This document shows positions 1 to 6,316 of a stretch of 6,737 nt of DNA, in pieces. Both the position numbers and the translations under genes were made by a program. The DNA is taken from contig DAOVEQ010000060.1 of NCBI GenBank assembly GCA_030668905.1, positions 1 to 6,737 of the forward strand, read 5' to 3'. The notes beneath the pieces are model-generated. The model saw only the letters and a list, made by a program, of their open reading frames with translations, had not been told where the DNA came from and made no database searches. Position 1 is the first letter of the stretch, and each line of letters starts with the position of its first letter. The DNA is from Thermococci archaeon (GTDB lineage: Archaea; Methanobacteriota_B; Thermococci; Methanofastidiosales; B48-G16).

Positions 1-1163
1 CAAAAACATGCATTACAAAGCCTGTGAAACTGTGGAAGGAGATGACCATAGAAGCGTGCCAGCAGATGCCCATGTTTTTCATGATCATTGCCAATTCCAT
101 CAAAAATCCAGAGTTGAAGGAACAGTTCACGAAGGCAGCAGAAAAGACAACTGCGGCCCTTCAACAATACATAGAATGGGTAAAAACCTTAGAAACGGTA
201 GATGAATACGCTATAGGAAAAGAAAAATTCAAAAAGCTCATGGAATTGAGGGGATTGTGGAAAAGTGACAAAATTCTTGCTCTCGGAGAAAAATATCTCA
301 AAGACGAGAAGGAAAAGCTCCTGAAAATCTGTAAAGAAATCGATCCAAATTCAAAGTGGCAGGACGTGGTGGAAAAAGTGAAGTCAGAAAAACCGAAGGA
401 TTTTGAGGAAGTCATAGAAGAGTACAAGAAATCAACACAGGAGGCAAAGGAGTTTGTCATGAAACACAACATAGCCACCATGCCTGAAGATGAAACTCTG
501 GAAATAATAGAGACACCTTCCTATTTAAGACACGTCATACCCTTTGCTGCACTGTTCTCACCTGGAAAATTTGAAAAAATAAAAAAGAGCATTTATATTG
601 TCACGCCGTACGAAGAAGAAGAGATGCTCAAGGAGCACAGCTACCCCTCTATAATTAATACCTCTGTGCACGAAGCGTACCCGGGACATCATTTACAGCT
701 CACATGTGCTACATACAACCCATCATACGTGCGGATATTTGGACACGGTACGGAGTTTGTAGAAGGATGGGCACATTACTGTGAAGAGTTAATGGGAGAA
801 AAAGGATTCTCACAAGGTCCAAAAGTGGATATCATTCGAACAATGGATATAATATGGCGGGCGTGCAGAATAATCGTTGACATAAAACTTTCCTGCGGTG
901 AAATGAGTTTCGATGAGGCTGTTGAATTCTTAGTTGCAAATACAGGTATGAAGAAAGATGCTGCCGTTGCCGAGGTCAAGCGATACACGCAGAATCCGGG
1001 GTACCAGCTCTCTTATCTTCTTGGAAAACACCTGATAAAAGAACTCAAAAAGGAATATAAAGAATTTAAAGGCGATAAATTCAGTGAAAAGGAGTTCCAT
1101 GATAAAATGCTGTACGCTGGAAGTCTGCCTATAAAATATCATAGAGAAATTTTACTTTCTTGA
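1..1163 (+). CDS. DUF885 family putative metallopeptidase, 5'-truncated by the window edge
   Basis: C-terminal two thirds of a DUF885 (COG4805) protein, a family of predicted zinc-dependent peptidases. Numbering from the in-frame GTG at 24, the key motif is HEAYPGHHLQ at residues 216-225, an HExxPGHH-type metal site, followed by EGWAHYCEEL at 247-256, where the Glu is the likely further ligand. The later segments RACRIIVDIK (279-288) and GYQLSYLLGK (326-335) also fit the family. The frame stays open to the left edge, and the residues just before the GTG (KTCITKP) run on naturally, so the GTG is read as an internal Val and the true start lies outside. Family members are usually about 550-600 residues, so roughly 170-200 are missing. 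A signal peptide therefore cannot be judged. The substrate is unknown. The gene ends 11 bp before nadC and is probably the upstream member of the same transcript. Family assignment is firm; peptidase activity is inferred from the motif. Confidence 0.88.
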   Translation, partial: KTCITKPVKLWKEMTIEACQQMPMFFMIIANSIKNPELKEQFTKAAEKTTAALQQYIEWVKTLETVDEYAIGKEKFKKLMELRGLWKSDKILALGEKYLKDEKEKLLKICKEIDPNSKWQDVVEKVKSEKPKDFEEVIEEYKKSTQEAKEFVMKHNIATMPEDETLEIIETPSYLRHVIPFAALFSPGKFEKIKKSIYIVTPYEEEEMLKEHSYPSIINTSVHEAYPGHHLQLTCATYNPSYVRIFGHGTEFVEGWAHYCEELMGEKGFSQGPKVDIIRTMDIIWRACRIIVDIKLSCGEMSFDEAVEFLVANTGMKKDAAVAEVKRYTQNPGYQLSYLLGKHLIKELKKEYKEFKGDKFSEKEFHDKMLYAGSLPIKYHREILLS

Positions 1164-1164
1164 T

Positions 1165-1169
1165 AGGTG
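1165..1169 (+). promoter_or_regulatory. Ribosome binding site of nadC (AGGTG)
   Basis: AGGTG lies 5 nt before the ATG at 1175 and matches the archaeal Shine-Dalgarno consensus GGAGGTGA. It favours ATG 1175 over an in-frame TTG at 1160. The TTG would overlap the preceding gene by 4 bp, but it has no ribosome binding site and would add five non-conserved residues. Confidence 0.6.
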
Positions 1170-1174
1170 TATTT

Positions 1175-1975
1175 ATGGATTATATCAAAGAAAAACTGAT
1201 AAAACTTTTGGAAGAGGATATCGGGTTTGAAGATATTACATCTAAAATACTCCCTGATGTAGACGCAAAAGGCTATATTATGGCTAAGGAAAACTGCTAT
1301 GTTTCCTGTCTGGAGTACGGGAAGTTTCTTTTCGAGTGTCAGAACTGTAAAGTGAATTTATTGAAGGGAGATGGAGATTTTGTTAAAAAAGGCGAAAAGA
1401 TTTTAGAAATGAGTGGGAACATAAGAAATATATTAAGTACAGAGAGAACAGTTTTAAATGTTTTAAGCAGAGCTTTTGGGATTACTACAATGACAAAAAA
1501 ATGTGCAGAAAAAGTCAATGCAAGAGTTGCAGCAACGAGAAAAACCTTACTGAGATACTTGGACAAAAAAGCTGTAGAGATTGGAGGAGGAGATACCCAT
1601 CGTTACAGGCTCGATGATATGATTCTTATAAAAGATAATCATATTTCGGTCATAGGACTGGAAGAATGTATAAAAAGAGCTAAAAAGCTTTCATTCTCAA
1701 AAAAAATAGAAATAGAAGTTACAAAAAAGGAAGATGCGATAAAAGCTGCTGAGATGGGTGCGGATATAATAATGCTTGATAATATGTCTCCAGAAGAAAT
1801 AAAAGATACCATCCAGACTCTGAAATCAAAAAAACTTCGAGACAAAGTTTTGATCGAGGCTTCAGGAGGCATAAATTTGGACAATATTGAAAAGTACGAT
1901 CAGGTAGATATAATCTCTCTTGGTTTTTTGACACACTCCGTCACTTCTATAGATATCTCGCTGGAGATAGTATGA
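1175..1975 (+). CDS. nadC: Nicotinate-nucleotide pyrophosphorylase (quinolinate phosphoribosyltransferase)
   Basis: Cytosolic enzyme of de novo NAD synthesis, converting quinolinate and PRPP to nicotinate mononucleotide, CO2 and pyrophosphate. The 266-residue product has the usual length and family motifs in order: EDIGFEDITS near the N-terminus (14-23), STERTVLNVLSR (88-99), ATRKT (120-124), GGGDTHRYRLDD (137-148), ILIKDNH (150-156), IEIEV (178-182), IIMLDNM (198-204), EASGGI (228-233) and a C-terminal LGFLTHS (249-255). These cover the N-terminal domain and the (alpha/beta) barrel with its basic quinolinate/PRPP pocket. After TRKT the loop is two residues shorter than the common TRKTTPGLR form. 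I believe such a short form occurs in some homologues, so it does not argue against function. The related ModD family is an alternative, but no molybdenum transport genes are adjacent. No nadA or nadB is in the window. The stop codon overlaps the ATG of the next gene (ATGA), implying translational coupling. Confidence 0.88.
   Translation: MDYIKEKLIKLLEEDIGFEDITSKILPDVDAKGYIMAKENCYVSCLEYGKFLFECQNCKVNLLKGDGDFVKKGEKILEMSGNIRNILSTERTVLNVLSRAFGITTMTKKCAEKVNARVAATRKTLLRYLDKKAVEIGGGDTHRYRLDDMILIKDNHISVIGLEECIKRAKKLSFSKKIEIEVTKKEDAIKAAEMGADIIMLDNMSPEEIKDTIQTLKSKKLRDKVLIEASGGINLDNIEKYDQVDIISLGFLTHSVTSIDISLEIV
1963..1968 (+). promoter_or_regulatory. Ribosome binding site of the first Cas4-like gene (GGAGAT)
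   Basis: GGAGAT sits inside the last codons of nadC, with the GGAG core 5 nt before the ATG at 1972. It supports independent initiation or re-initiation at the ATGA overlap. Confidence 0.5.
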
Positions 1976-2763
1976 TCTGGAAGAGCCATGTTTTTTACTA
2001 TACTGTATGCCCGAGAAAGTATTATCTTGCATATGTACAGAAGATAAAGGTCAATCCCACAAAAGAGATGGTTTATGGGAACTTATTTCATAAACTGAGA
2101 GAGTGTATATCAAAGAATGAAAGCAAAATTCTAAAAAATATTAAACTCACGTATAGTTTTGAAGAAATCGTTTCGGAGTATAAAAAGTACTATGAGGACT
2201 CATTAAACTATGCTATTACAGAGAATGCAAGGGACTTAGAAATTTTAAAGATCGACATAGAAGATATTGATGTCGTATTGAAAAAAGATCTAGATCTTCA
2301 CTTTATTGGCAGAGCTATCAGAGCAAAGAGAACTATGGATTCTCTGGGAATAGAAAAGGATGAATTAGCTTTTTATCTAGCTCCTGAATGTAATTATGTA
2401 GAGTATAAGATAATTGACAAAAAAACAGGTTTTGCTGGGATAATAGACAAACTTATCAGGTCCAAAAATGAATTTTTTCCAATAGAAATTAAAACAGGAA
2501 AACCACCTCTAGAAGGAGTATATTATTCTCATAAAATTCAGGCATGTTTTTCGTCCATACTTGTAGAAAATAAATTTAAAATCCCTGTAAGACTTGCTTT
2601 TATAGAGTATACACAGATCAGCGAATCGAGGCCTGTACTCACAGATGAAGATCTTAAAAAAGAAGTTTTCAGAATAAAAGATGAGATTCTAAAAATAAAT
2701 GAGGGATATACACCTCAGAAAATCCAGAAATGTGGACAATGTGAGTATAAAGGTGTCTGTTAA
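1972..2763 (+). CDS. Cas4-like PD-(D/E)XK Fe-S nuclease, first copy (diverged QxxxY motif)
   Basis: A 263-residue member of the Cas4/RecB-like nuclease family. Established members use a two-metal PD-(D/E)XK centre for DNA cleavage and a four-cysteine 4Fe-4S cluster. Visible here: lone N-terminal Cys13 (VCPRKYYL), His40 in GNLFH, Asp159 in GIIDK, the Glu172-x-Lys174 pair in PIEIKTGK, and the C-terminal triad Cys254, Cys257, Cys263 (CxxCxxxxxC). All cluster ligands and the core catalytic residues are therefore present. The residue aligned with Tyr of the RecB-type QxxxY motif is Ser (QACFS, 190-194), unlike the neighbouring paralogue. A helical region lies between about 50 and 140. The gene starts within the nadC stop (ATGA) and its TAA overlaps the next ATG by one base. 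No cas1, cas2 or CRISPR repeat is visible, so it is called Cas4-like rather than cas4. A role in DNA end processing, repair or defence is inference. Confidence 0.82.
   Translation: MIWKSHVFYYTVCPRKYYLAYVQKIKVNPTKEMVYGNLFHKLRECISKNESKILKNIKLTYSFEEIVSEYKKYYEDSLNYAITENARDLEILKIDIEDIDVVLKKDLDLHFIGRAIRAKRTMDSLGIEKDELAFYLAPECNYVEYKIIDKKTGFAGIIDKLIRSKNEFFPIEIKTGKPPLEGVYYSHKIQACFSSILVENKFKIPVRLAFIEYTQISESRPVLTDEDLKKEVFRIKDEILKINEGYTPQKIQKCGQCEYKGVC
2749..2755 (+). promoter_or_regulatory. Ribosome binding site of the second Cas4-like gene (AAAGGTG)
   Basis: The AGGTG core at 2751-2755 lies 7 nt before the ATG at 2763, inside the Cys-rich C-terminal codons of the first Cas4-like gene. It supports the ATG that overlaps the upstream TAA by one base. 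Confidence 0.5.
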
Positions 2764-3542
2764 TGATATATGTTACAGACGTATCGCAGTATGCTTTCTG
2801 CCCGTATAGTATTTATCTCAGAAAGATCCGCAAAATAAAAGTTGTCACACCACCGATGATCTTCGGAGATATATACCATAGAATAAGTGAAAAGATAGAA
2901 AAAAGAGAGAGGGTAGTCTTTGGTATTTTTGTTGGAGAAGATATGGGTGCTGAGGAGATAGCAAGTATATTCTATGATGATACTAAAAAGGTGGTAAGAA
3001 ACACTGTACTGAGAAACAAAAGAAGGATAACAGAAGATATTTTGGGGACGATAGAAAGATTGAATCAGCTATTCTTGAGGAGATCTATGGATAAAGCACT
3101 GTTACTCAAAGAGGCGATGACAACATACAGGAAAAAGGATATTTATGATGTAGTCTTTCCAGAGGCTCTTACAGAGCTTTCCATAGCAAGTAAAAAATTA
3201 AATCTCTGTGGGAGAATCGACAGAGTTGAAGAGATAGATAATAAATATTATCCCGTGGAGATAAAAACGAGTACAGCAGATAAATACATGGAGAAGGATA
3301 TACTCCAGCTCGCAGGATATGCACTTCTTTTAGAGTCAAAATTTGGAATCCCTGTAGATAAAGGAGTCATAGACTATGTTGTTTTAAACAAAAAATATGA
3401 GGTAGAGATTGATAATAGTTTAAAAAACGATGTTTTGAAAATAAAAAACTCCGTAGAGGAGATTTTAAACGGGTATGTGCCTGAAAAAAAGAGAAGAAAA
3501 GAATGTGAGTTCTGTAATTTACGTGATATATGTTGGGAGTAA
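2763..3542 (+). CDS. Cas4-like PD-(D/E)XK Fe-S nuclease, second copy (canonical motifs)
   Basis: A 259-residue paralogue of the gene just upstream, with the full Cas4 motif set: Cys13 (AFCPYSIYL), His39 in GDIYH, Asp153 in CGRIDRV, Glu166-x-Lys168 in YPVEIKTS, QLAGY (182-186) as the QxxxY motif, and C-terminal Cys248, Cys251, Cys257 (CxxCxxxxxC) for the 4Fe-4S cluster. It is expected to be a soluble metal-dependent DNA nuclease. It resembles the first copy along its whole length, including a near-parallel C-terminus (GYVPEK and GYTPQK before the Cys triad), which indicates an old tandem duplication. The one-base stop/start overlap (TAATG) suggests 1:1 synthesis and possibly a hetero-oligomer, which is inference. 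It is the last gene of the plus-strand unit and ends 12 bp from the convergent response regulator. No CRISPR or adaptation genes are visible nearby, so it may be a 'solo' Cas4. Confidence 0.87.
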   Translation: MIYVTDVSQYAFCPYSIYLRKIRKIKVVTPPMIFGDIYHRISEKIEKRERVVFGIFVGEDMGAEEIASIFYDDTKKVVRNTVLRNKRRITEDILGTIERLNQLFLRRSMDKALLLKEAMTTYRKKDIYDVVFPEALTELSIASKKLNLCGRIDRVEEIDNKYYPVEIKTSTADKYMEKDILQLAGYALLLESKFGIPVDKGVIDYVVLNKKYEVEIDNSLKNDVLKIKNSVEEILNGYVPEKKRRKECEFCNLRDICWE

Positions 3543-3554
3543 TAAGTTGAAACT

Positions 3555-3905
3555 CTAAAGCTTACCCACCCTCTCGATCTCTCTTATCAGTACATCTATA
3601 TAAAAAGGTTTGAGTAAAAATCCTACAGCTCCCATCTGGATAGCTTTCTCTTTTACAGAAGAGTCTGCACTCACAAATAATATTTTTACATTTTTGTCTA
3701 TATCCATCATCTCTCTCGACACCTGGAGACCGTCCTTTCCGTGCATTCTGTAATCCATGACGATGAGATCAAAGTTTGTATTTTTGAATTTCCCCAGTCC
3801 CTTGTCTCCATCTATCGCTATCTCTACTTCATGTCCAAAAGTTTCCATAAAATCCTTGAAGAGTGTTAATATCCTTGTCTCGTCATCTATTATTAGTATC
3901 TTCAT
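3555..3905 (-). CDS. Single-domain response regulator (receiver domain only)
   Basis: A complete 116-residue CheY-like receiver and nothing else. The acidic pocket is Asp7-Asp8, the phospho-acceptor is Asp51 in LIVMDYRM, the switch Ser79 lies in LFVSAD, and the invariant Lys99 is in LLKPF. There is no DNA-binding, enzymatic or other output domain, so phosphorylation must be read through protein contact or passed along a phosphorelay. The ATG overlaps the stop of the upstream histidine kinase by 4 bp (ATGA), so that kinase is the likely cognate partner and the two are probably co-translated. A G-rich run in the kinase's last codons could serve as its ribosome binding site. Partner and output are not identifiable here. 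Confidence 0.92.
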   Translation of the reverse strand: MKILIIDDETRILTLFKDFMETFGHEVEIAIDGDKGLGKFKNTNFDLIVMDYRMHGKDGLQVSREMMDIDKNVKILFVSADSSVKEKAIQMGAVGFLLKPFYIDVLIREIERVGKL

Positions 3906-6124
3906 GACTCATCGCCCCCCCACTCATTTCGCTCATCGGGACGCTTAGCATGTACGTTCCTGGCGGAACCTCCATTAATCACCGGGATACTGACAACTAT
4001 CTCAGTTCCTTTCTTTATATCCTTTATCTTGAATTTCCCGTTGAATCTATCGAGGATTTTCTTTGTAAGATAAAATCCTATTCCTGTTCTTTTTGACAAT
4101 GTTTCAAGATTCTCGAGGATATCTTCCCTTTTTTCCTTTGAAATTCCGAGGCCATAATCGCATATGTGTACATTACAGAAACCATCTTTTTCTTCAGTTC
4201 TTACATCTATGATCACAGGATCATGGAACGTATATTCTACAGCATTTTCAAAGATGTTGAAGAATACTTTATCTAGGAAATCGTTAGCTTTGACATAATA
4301 CTTCTTATCTACATCAAGATTTACTTCTATTTCTCTATCAGAATATTCCTTGATATTTTCTATCGATCTCTCTATTGACTTATTAAGATCGAATTTTTCT
4401 ATTTTAGTATCTTTTATTATCTTTAATGTCTTTATACTCTCCGCAAGTCTTTTAGATCTCATTATAGATTTTTTTATACCTCTCACATTTTTCTTTCTCG
4501 TTTCTTCGTCCTTTGCGTTCTCAAGAAGATACAGATACCCCGAGATAATCTGATTAATGTTCCCTACATCATGTCCTAAAACATCTGAATAGAACTCTGC
4601 TTCTTTTCTTGATTTTTCTTTTTGTTCTCTAGCTTTCTTTTCCTCACTGAACAATCTTGTATTTTCCATTGCGATAGCTGCTTGAGATGCCAGAGTTTCG
4701 AGCAATCTCTGATCTTCTTCTGAAAACGCATTAAGTTCTTTGCTTTCAGCATCTATAACACCAATGACCTTGTCTTTTACCTTTATAGGGACACATAGCT
4801 CTGATCTCGATTCTTTCAAACCTAAAAGATACCTTTCATCTTTTCTCACATCAGGAATATTCAAAGATTTTCCTGTTCGTGCGACGTGAGCACTAATGCC
4901 TTTCTCGCCGTATAAAGGAATTACCATATACCTCTCAGGCTCTTTCAATCCTCTGGCATCTTTCACACGAAGTTCATTTTTTTCTTCATTCAGTAAAAAG
5001 AGATCAACATTACTAAAATTCAGAACTTTTTCAGTAGCATCCAAGACAATTTCTGAGATTCGATCTAGATCCAAACTCAGGGCCATTTCTTTCGACAAAT
5101 TGTATATTGTAGAAAGCTTTTTTTCAGCCCTCTTGCGCTCCTCTTCCCGTTCTATATTGTGTAGGGCAAAGACAAGGTCTCCAGTGACTTCTTTGAATAG
5201 GGATTGTTCTTCTTTGTCAATAATGAACTCAGCAGGCATGGTGACATGCAGTACTCCATAGACTCTTCCACCGTACTCCAAACGAACAGTCATTGTTCTG
5301 ATACCTCCAGTACAATTTTCCAACATGGTACAATCGGTGCAGGTAGATAATGGATCTTTGTTTATCACAACATCTGATTGCTCCAGTGCTTTTCGAGTAC
5401 AACCGGGCAACTCGCCACGCTTCAGCTGTTCAATCATGGGCAGGAACTTCTCGCCCAGGCCAGCTTCGGCGGTAGTTACAAGCCCGCCAGACTCATCAAA
5501 AATAGTGATCCAAGCGGTATAATAGCCGCGAGTCTCGATAAGATTGTCGCAGGCGCTTTTAAGCAGACGATCACGGTTTTTTTCTCGAGTAATGAGCTGA
5601 TTTACCTTGCGGATGGCGCGAAGTATGATATTCAGATGTTTTATCTCTTCTTCTGCTTTTTTACGCTCGTTTACATCCAAAATCTGAGCTACTGTCCTCA
5701 CTTTTCCTGCTGAATCTTTAATCACAGTAGAACTGATCTCTACCCGCCTCCTCTCACCATTTTTTTGTACAACGTTAAATTCGTACCGAGAGGGAACTTT
5801 CTCTCCTCTCTGTCTGCGGATATAACGATCTGCAACGAGCTGCTTACTTTCTTCGTCAAGAAACTCTCGGAAATCATGACCTATGATCTCTTCACGAGAA
5901 TACTCTAAAATTCGGCATAATTCATCGTTCACATAGATGAATTTATAATCTTCACCCACAATGAGAATTCCAGCGTGAGAATTTTCTACTATAGAACGGA
6001 ATTTCTCCTCGCTTTCTTTTAAAGCTTCCTCTACTTTCTTGCGCTCATTCTCTTCTTTTTCCAATTCTTTAATTTTTTGACGCAATTCTTTTATAGTTTC
6101 ATCTTTTGATTTTTCTTCTTTCAT
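3902..6124 (-). CDS. Soluble PAS-GAF-GAF sensor histidine kinase
   Basis: A 740-residue cytosolic sensor kinase; no membrane segment or signal peptide is visible. In order: a charged N-terminal coiled coil (about 1-40); a PAS/PAC domain (about 41-153, FRSIVENSHAGILIV onward); GAF1 (about 165-325) with cysteines 242, 262, 265 and 271; GAF2 (about 335-490); a Lys/Glu-rich linker; a dimerisation/phospho-acceptor helix with His518 in VLGHDVGNINQ; and a HATPase domain with N-box NIFENAVEYT (623-632), G1 DYGLGIS (656-662) and G2 KRTGIGFYLTK (678-688). The HD (not HE) acceptor box followed by NINQII resembles archaeal kinases I recall from methanogens. Ligands are unknown; PAS and GAF domains commonly bind small molecules or cofactors. 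The ATG at 6124 follows GAGG by 6 nt. The stop overlaps the response regulator start by 4 bp. GAF1 and the last roughly 25 residues are much more GC-rich than the rest. Confidence 0.92.
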   Translation of the reverse strand: MKEEKSKDETIKELRQKIKELEKEENERKKVEEALKESEEKFRSIVENSHAGILIVGEDYKFIYVNDELCRILEYSREEIIGHDFREFLDEESKQLVADRYIRRQRGEKVPSRYEFNVVQKNGERRRVEISSTVIKDSAGKVRTVAQILDVNERKKAEEEIKHLNIILRAIRKVNQLITREKNRDRLLKSACDNLIETRGYYTAWITIFDESGGLVTTAEAGLGEKFLPMIEQLKRGELPGCTRKALEQSDVVINKDPLSTCTDCTMLENCTGGIRTMTVRLEYGGRVYGVLHVTMPAEFIIDKEEQSLFKEVTGDLVFALHNIEREEERKRAEKKLSTIYNLSKEMALSLDLDRISEIVLDATEKVLNFSNVDLFLLNEEKNELRVKDARGLKEPERYMVIPLYGEKGISAHVARTGKSLNIPDVRKDERYLLGLKESRSELCVPIKVKDKVIGVIDAESKELNAFSEEDQRLLETLASQAAIAMENTRLFSEEKKAREQKEKSRKEAEFYSDVLGHDVGNINQIISGYLYLLENAKDEETRKKNVRGIKKSIMRSKRLAESIKTLKIIKDTKIEKFDLNKSIERSIENIKEYSDREIEVNLDVDKKYYVKANDFLDKVFFNIFENAVEYTFHDPVIIDVRTEEKDGFCNVHICDYGLGISKEKREDILENLETLSKRTGIGFYLTKKILDRFNGKFKIKDIKKGTEIVVSIPVINGGSARNVHAKRPDERNEWGGDES
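3911..3921 (-). promoter_or_regulatory. Possible G-rich ribosome binding site of the response regulator, with a G7 run
   Basis: On the minus strand the sequence GGGGGGGCGAT precedes the ATG (3905-3903). Aligned to GGAGGTGAT it pairs with the archaeal 16S tail with one G-U pair and one mismatch, and the five-G core is 9 nt from the start codon. The seven-G homopolymer (plus-strand C7 at 3915-3921) is also a potential slippage site. Confidence 0.35.
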
Positions 6125-6130
6125 TTTGGT

Positions 6131-6134
6131 CCTC
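6131..6134 (-). promoter_or_regulatory. Ribosome binding site of the histidine kinase (GAGG)
   Basis: Minus-strand AGAGGACC places GAGG 6 nt upstream of the ATG at 6124, which supports that start. Confidence 0.5.
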
Positions 6135-6175
6135 TTAAAGAGTGGTTTCGCTTAATTCTTGATGGTATACATGCC

Positions 6176-6190
6176 AAAAAATATAAAATT
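6176..6190 (-). promoter_or_regulatory. Putative archaeal TATA-box promoter of the kinase/regulator operon
   Basis: On the minus strand AATTTTATATTTTTT, preceded by purine-rich GCAAAA, resembles a BRE plus TATA box. With the usual spacing of about 25 nt, transcription would begin near 6159 and leave a leader of about 35 nt that includes the GAGG site. The region is generally AT-rich, so the exact box is uncertain. Confidence 0.4.
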
Positions 6191-6281
6191 TTTGCTTATA
6201 ATACTATAACACCCTGCATTTATTAAAGTTTTTCTACACGTATATGAGATACTAACACATGAGAACCATGAGCGAAATACA

Positions 6282-6289
6282 TTTATAAA
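6282..6289 (+). promoter_or_regulatory. Putative archaeal TATA-box promoter of the NYN-domain gene
   Basis: TTTATAAA preceded by GCGAAATACA fits an archaeal BRE/TATA element. Initiation about 25 nt downstream, near 6311, would give a short leader of about 15 nt holding the GGTGAT ribosome binding site. A second candidate, TTATAAAAA at 6296-6304, would give a nearly leaderless transcript and is less consistent with the Shine-Dalgarno sequence. Confidence 0.5.
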
Positions 6290-6316
6290 GAAAGGTTATA
6301 AAAAGACTATATAGCT

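Noticed and set aside
8..205. Small open frame at the left edge overlapping the DUF885 gene
   Set aside because: It lies wholly inside the DUF885 coding frame in another phase and shows no recognisable motif; it is a shadow.
1160..1174. TTG at 1160 as the nadC start
   Set aside because: It has no ribosome binding site and adds five residues with no family similarity, whereas ATG 1175 has AGGTG at good spacing.
3484..3503. Minus-strand T-rich tract (T7 plus TTTTCTTCTC) as terminator of the kinase operon
   Set aside because: It is explained by Lys/Arg codons near the end of the second Cas4-like gene. A T-tract terminator is possible, but nothing else supports it.
1972..3542. CRISPR array or cas1/cas2 near the Cas4-like genes
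   Set aside because: No regularly spaced repeats and no Cas1 or Cas2 motifs were found anywhere in the window; sequence outside it could still contain them.
5378..5713. Plus-strand open frame of 111 codons within the kinase gene
   Set aside because: It is antisense to the GAF1/PAS region, which has strong domain similarity, and the predicted peptide has no recognisable features.
3926..6278. 11-base word ATGAGCGAAAT shared in opposite orientation at 3926-3936 and 6268-6278
   Set aside because: Several 11-base matches are expected by chance in a window of this size, and the flanks do not match, so it is not a supported repeat.
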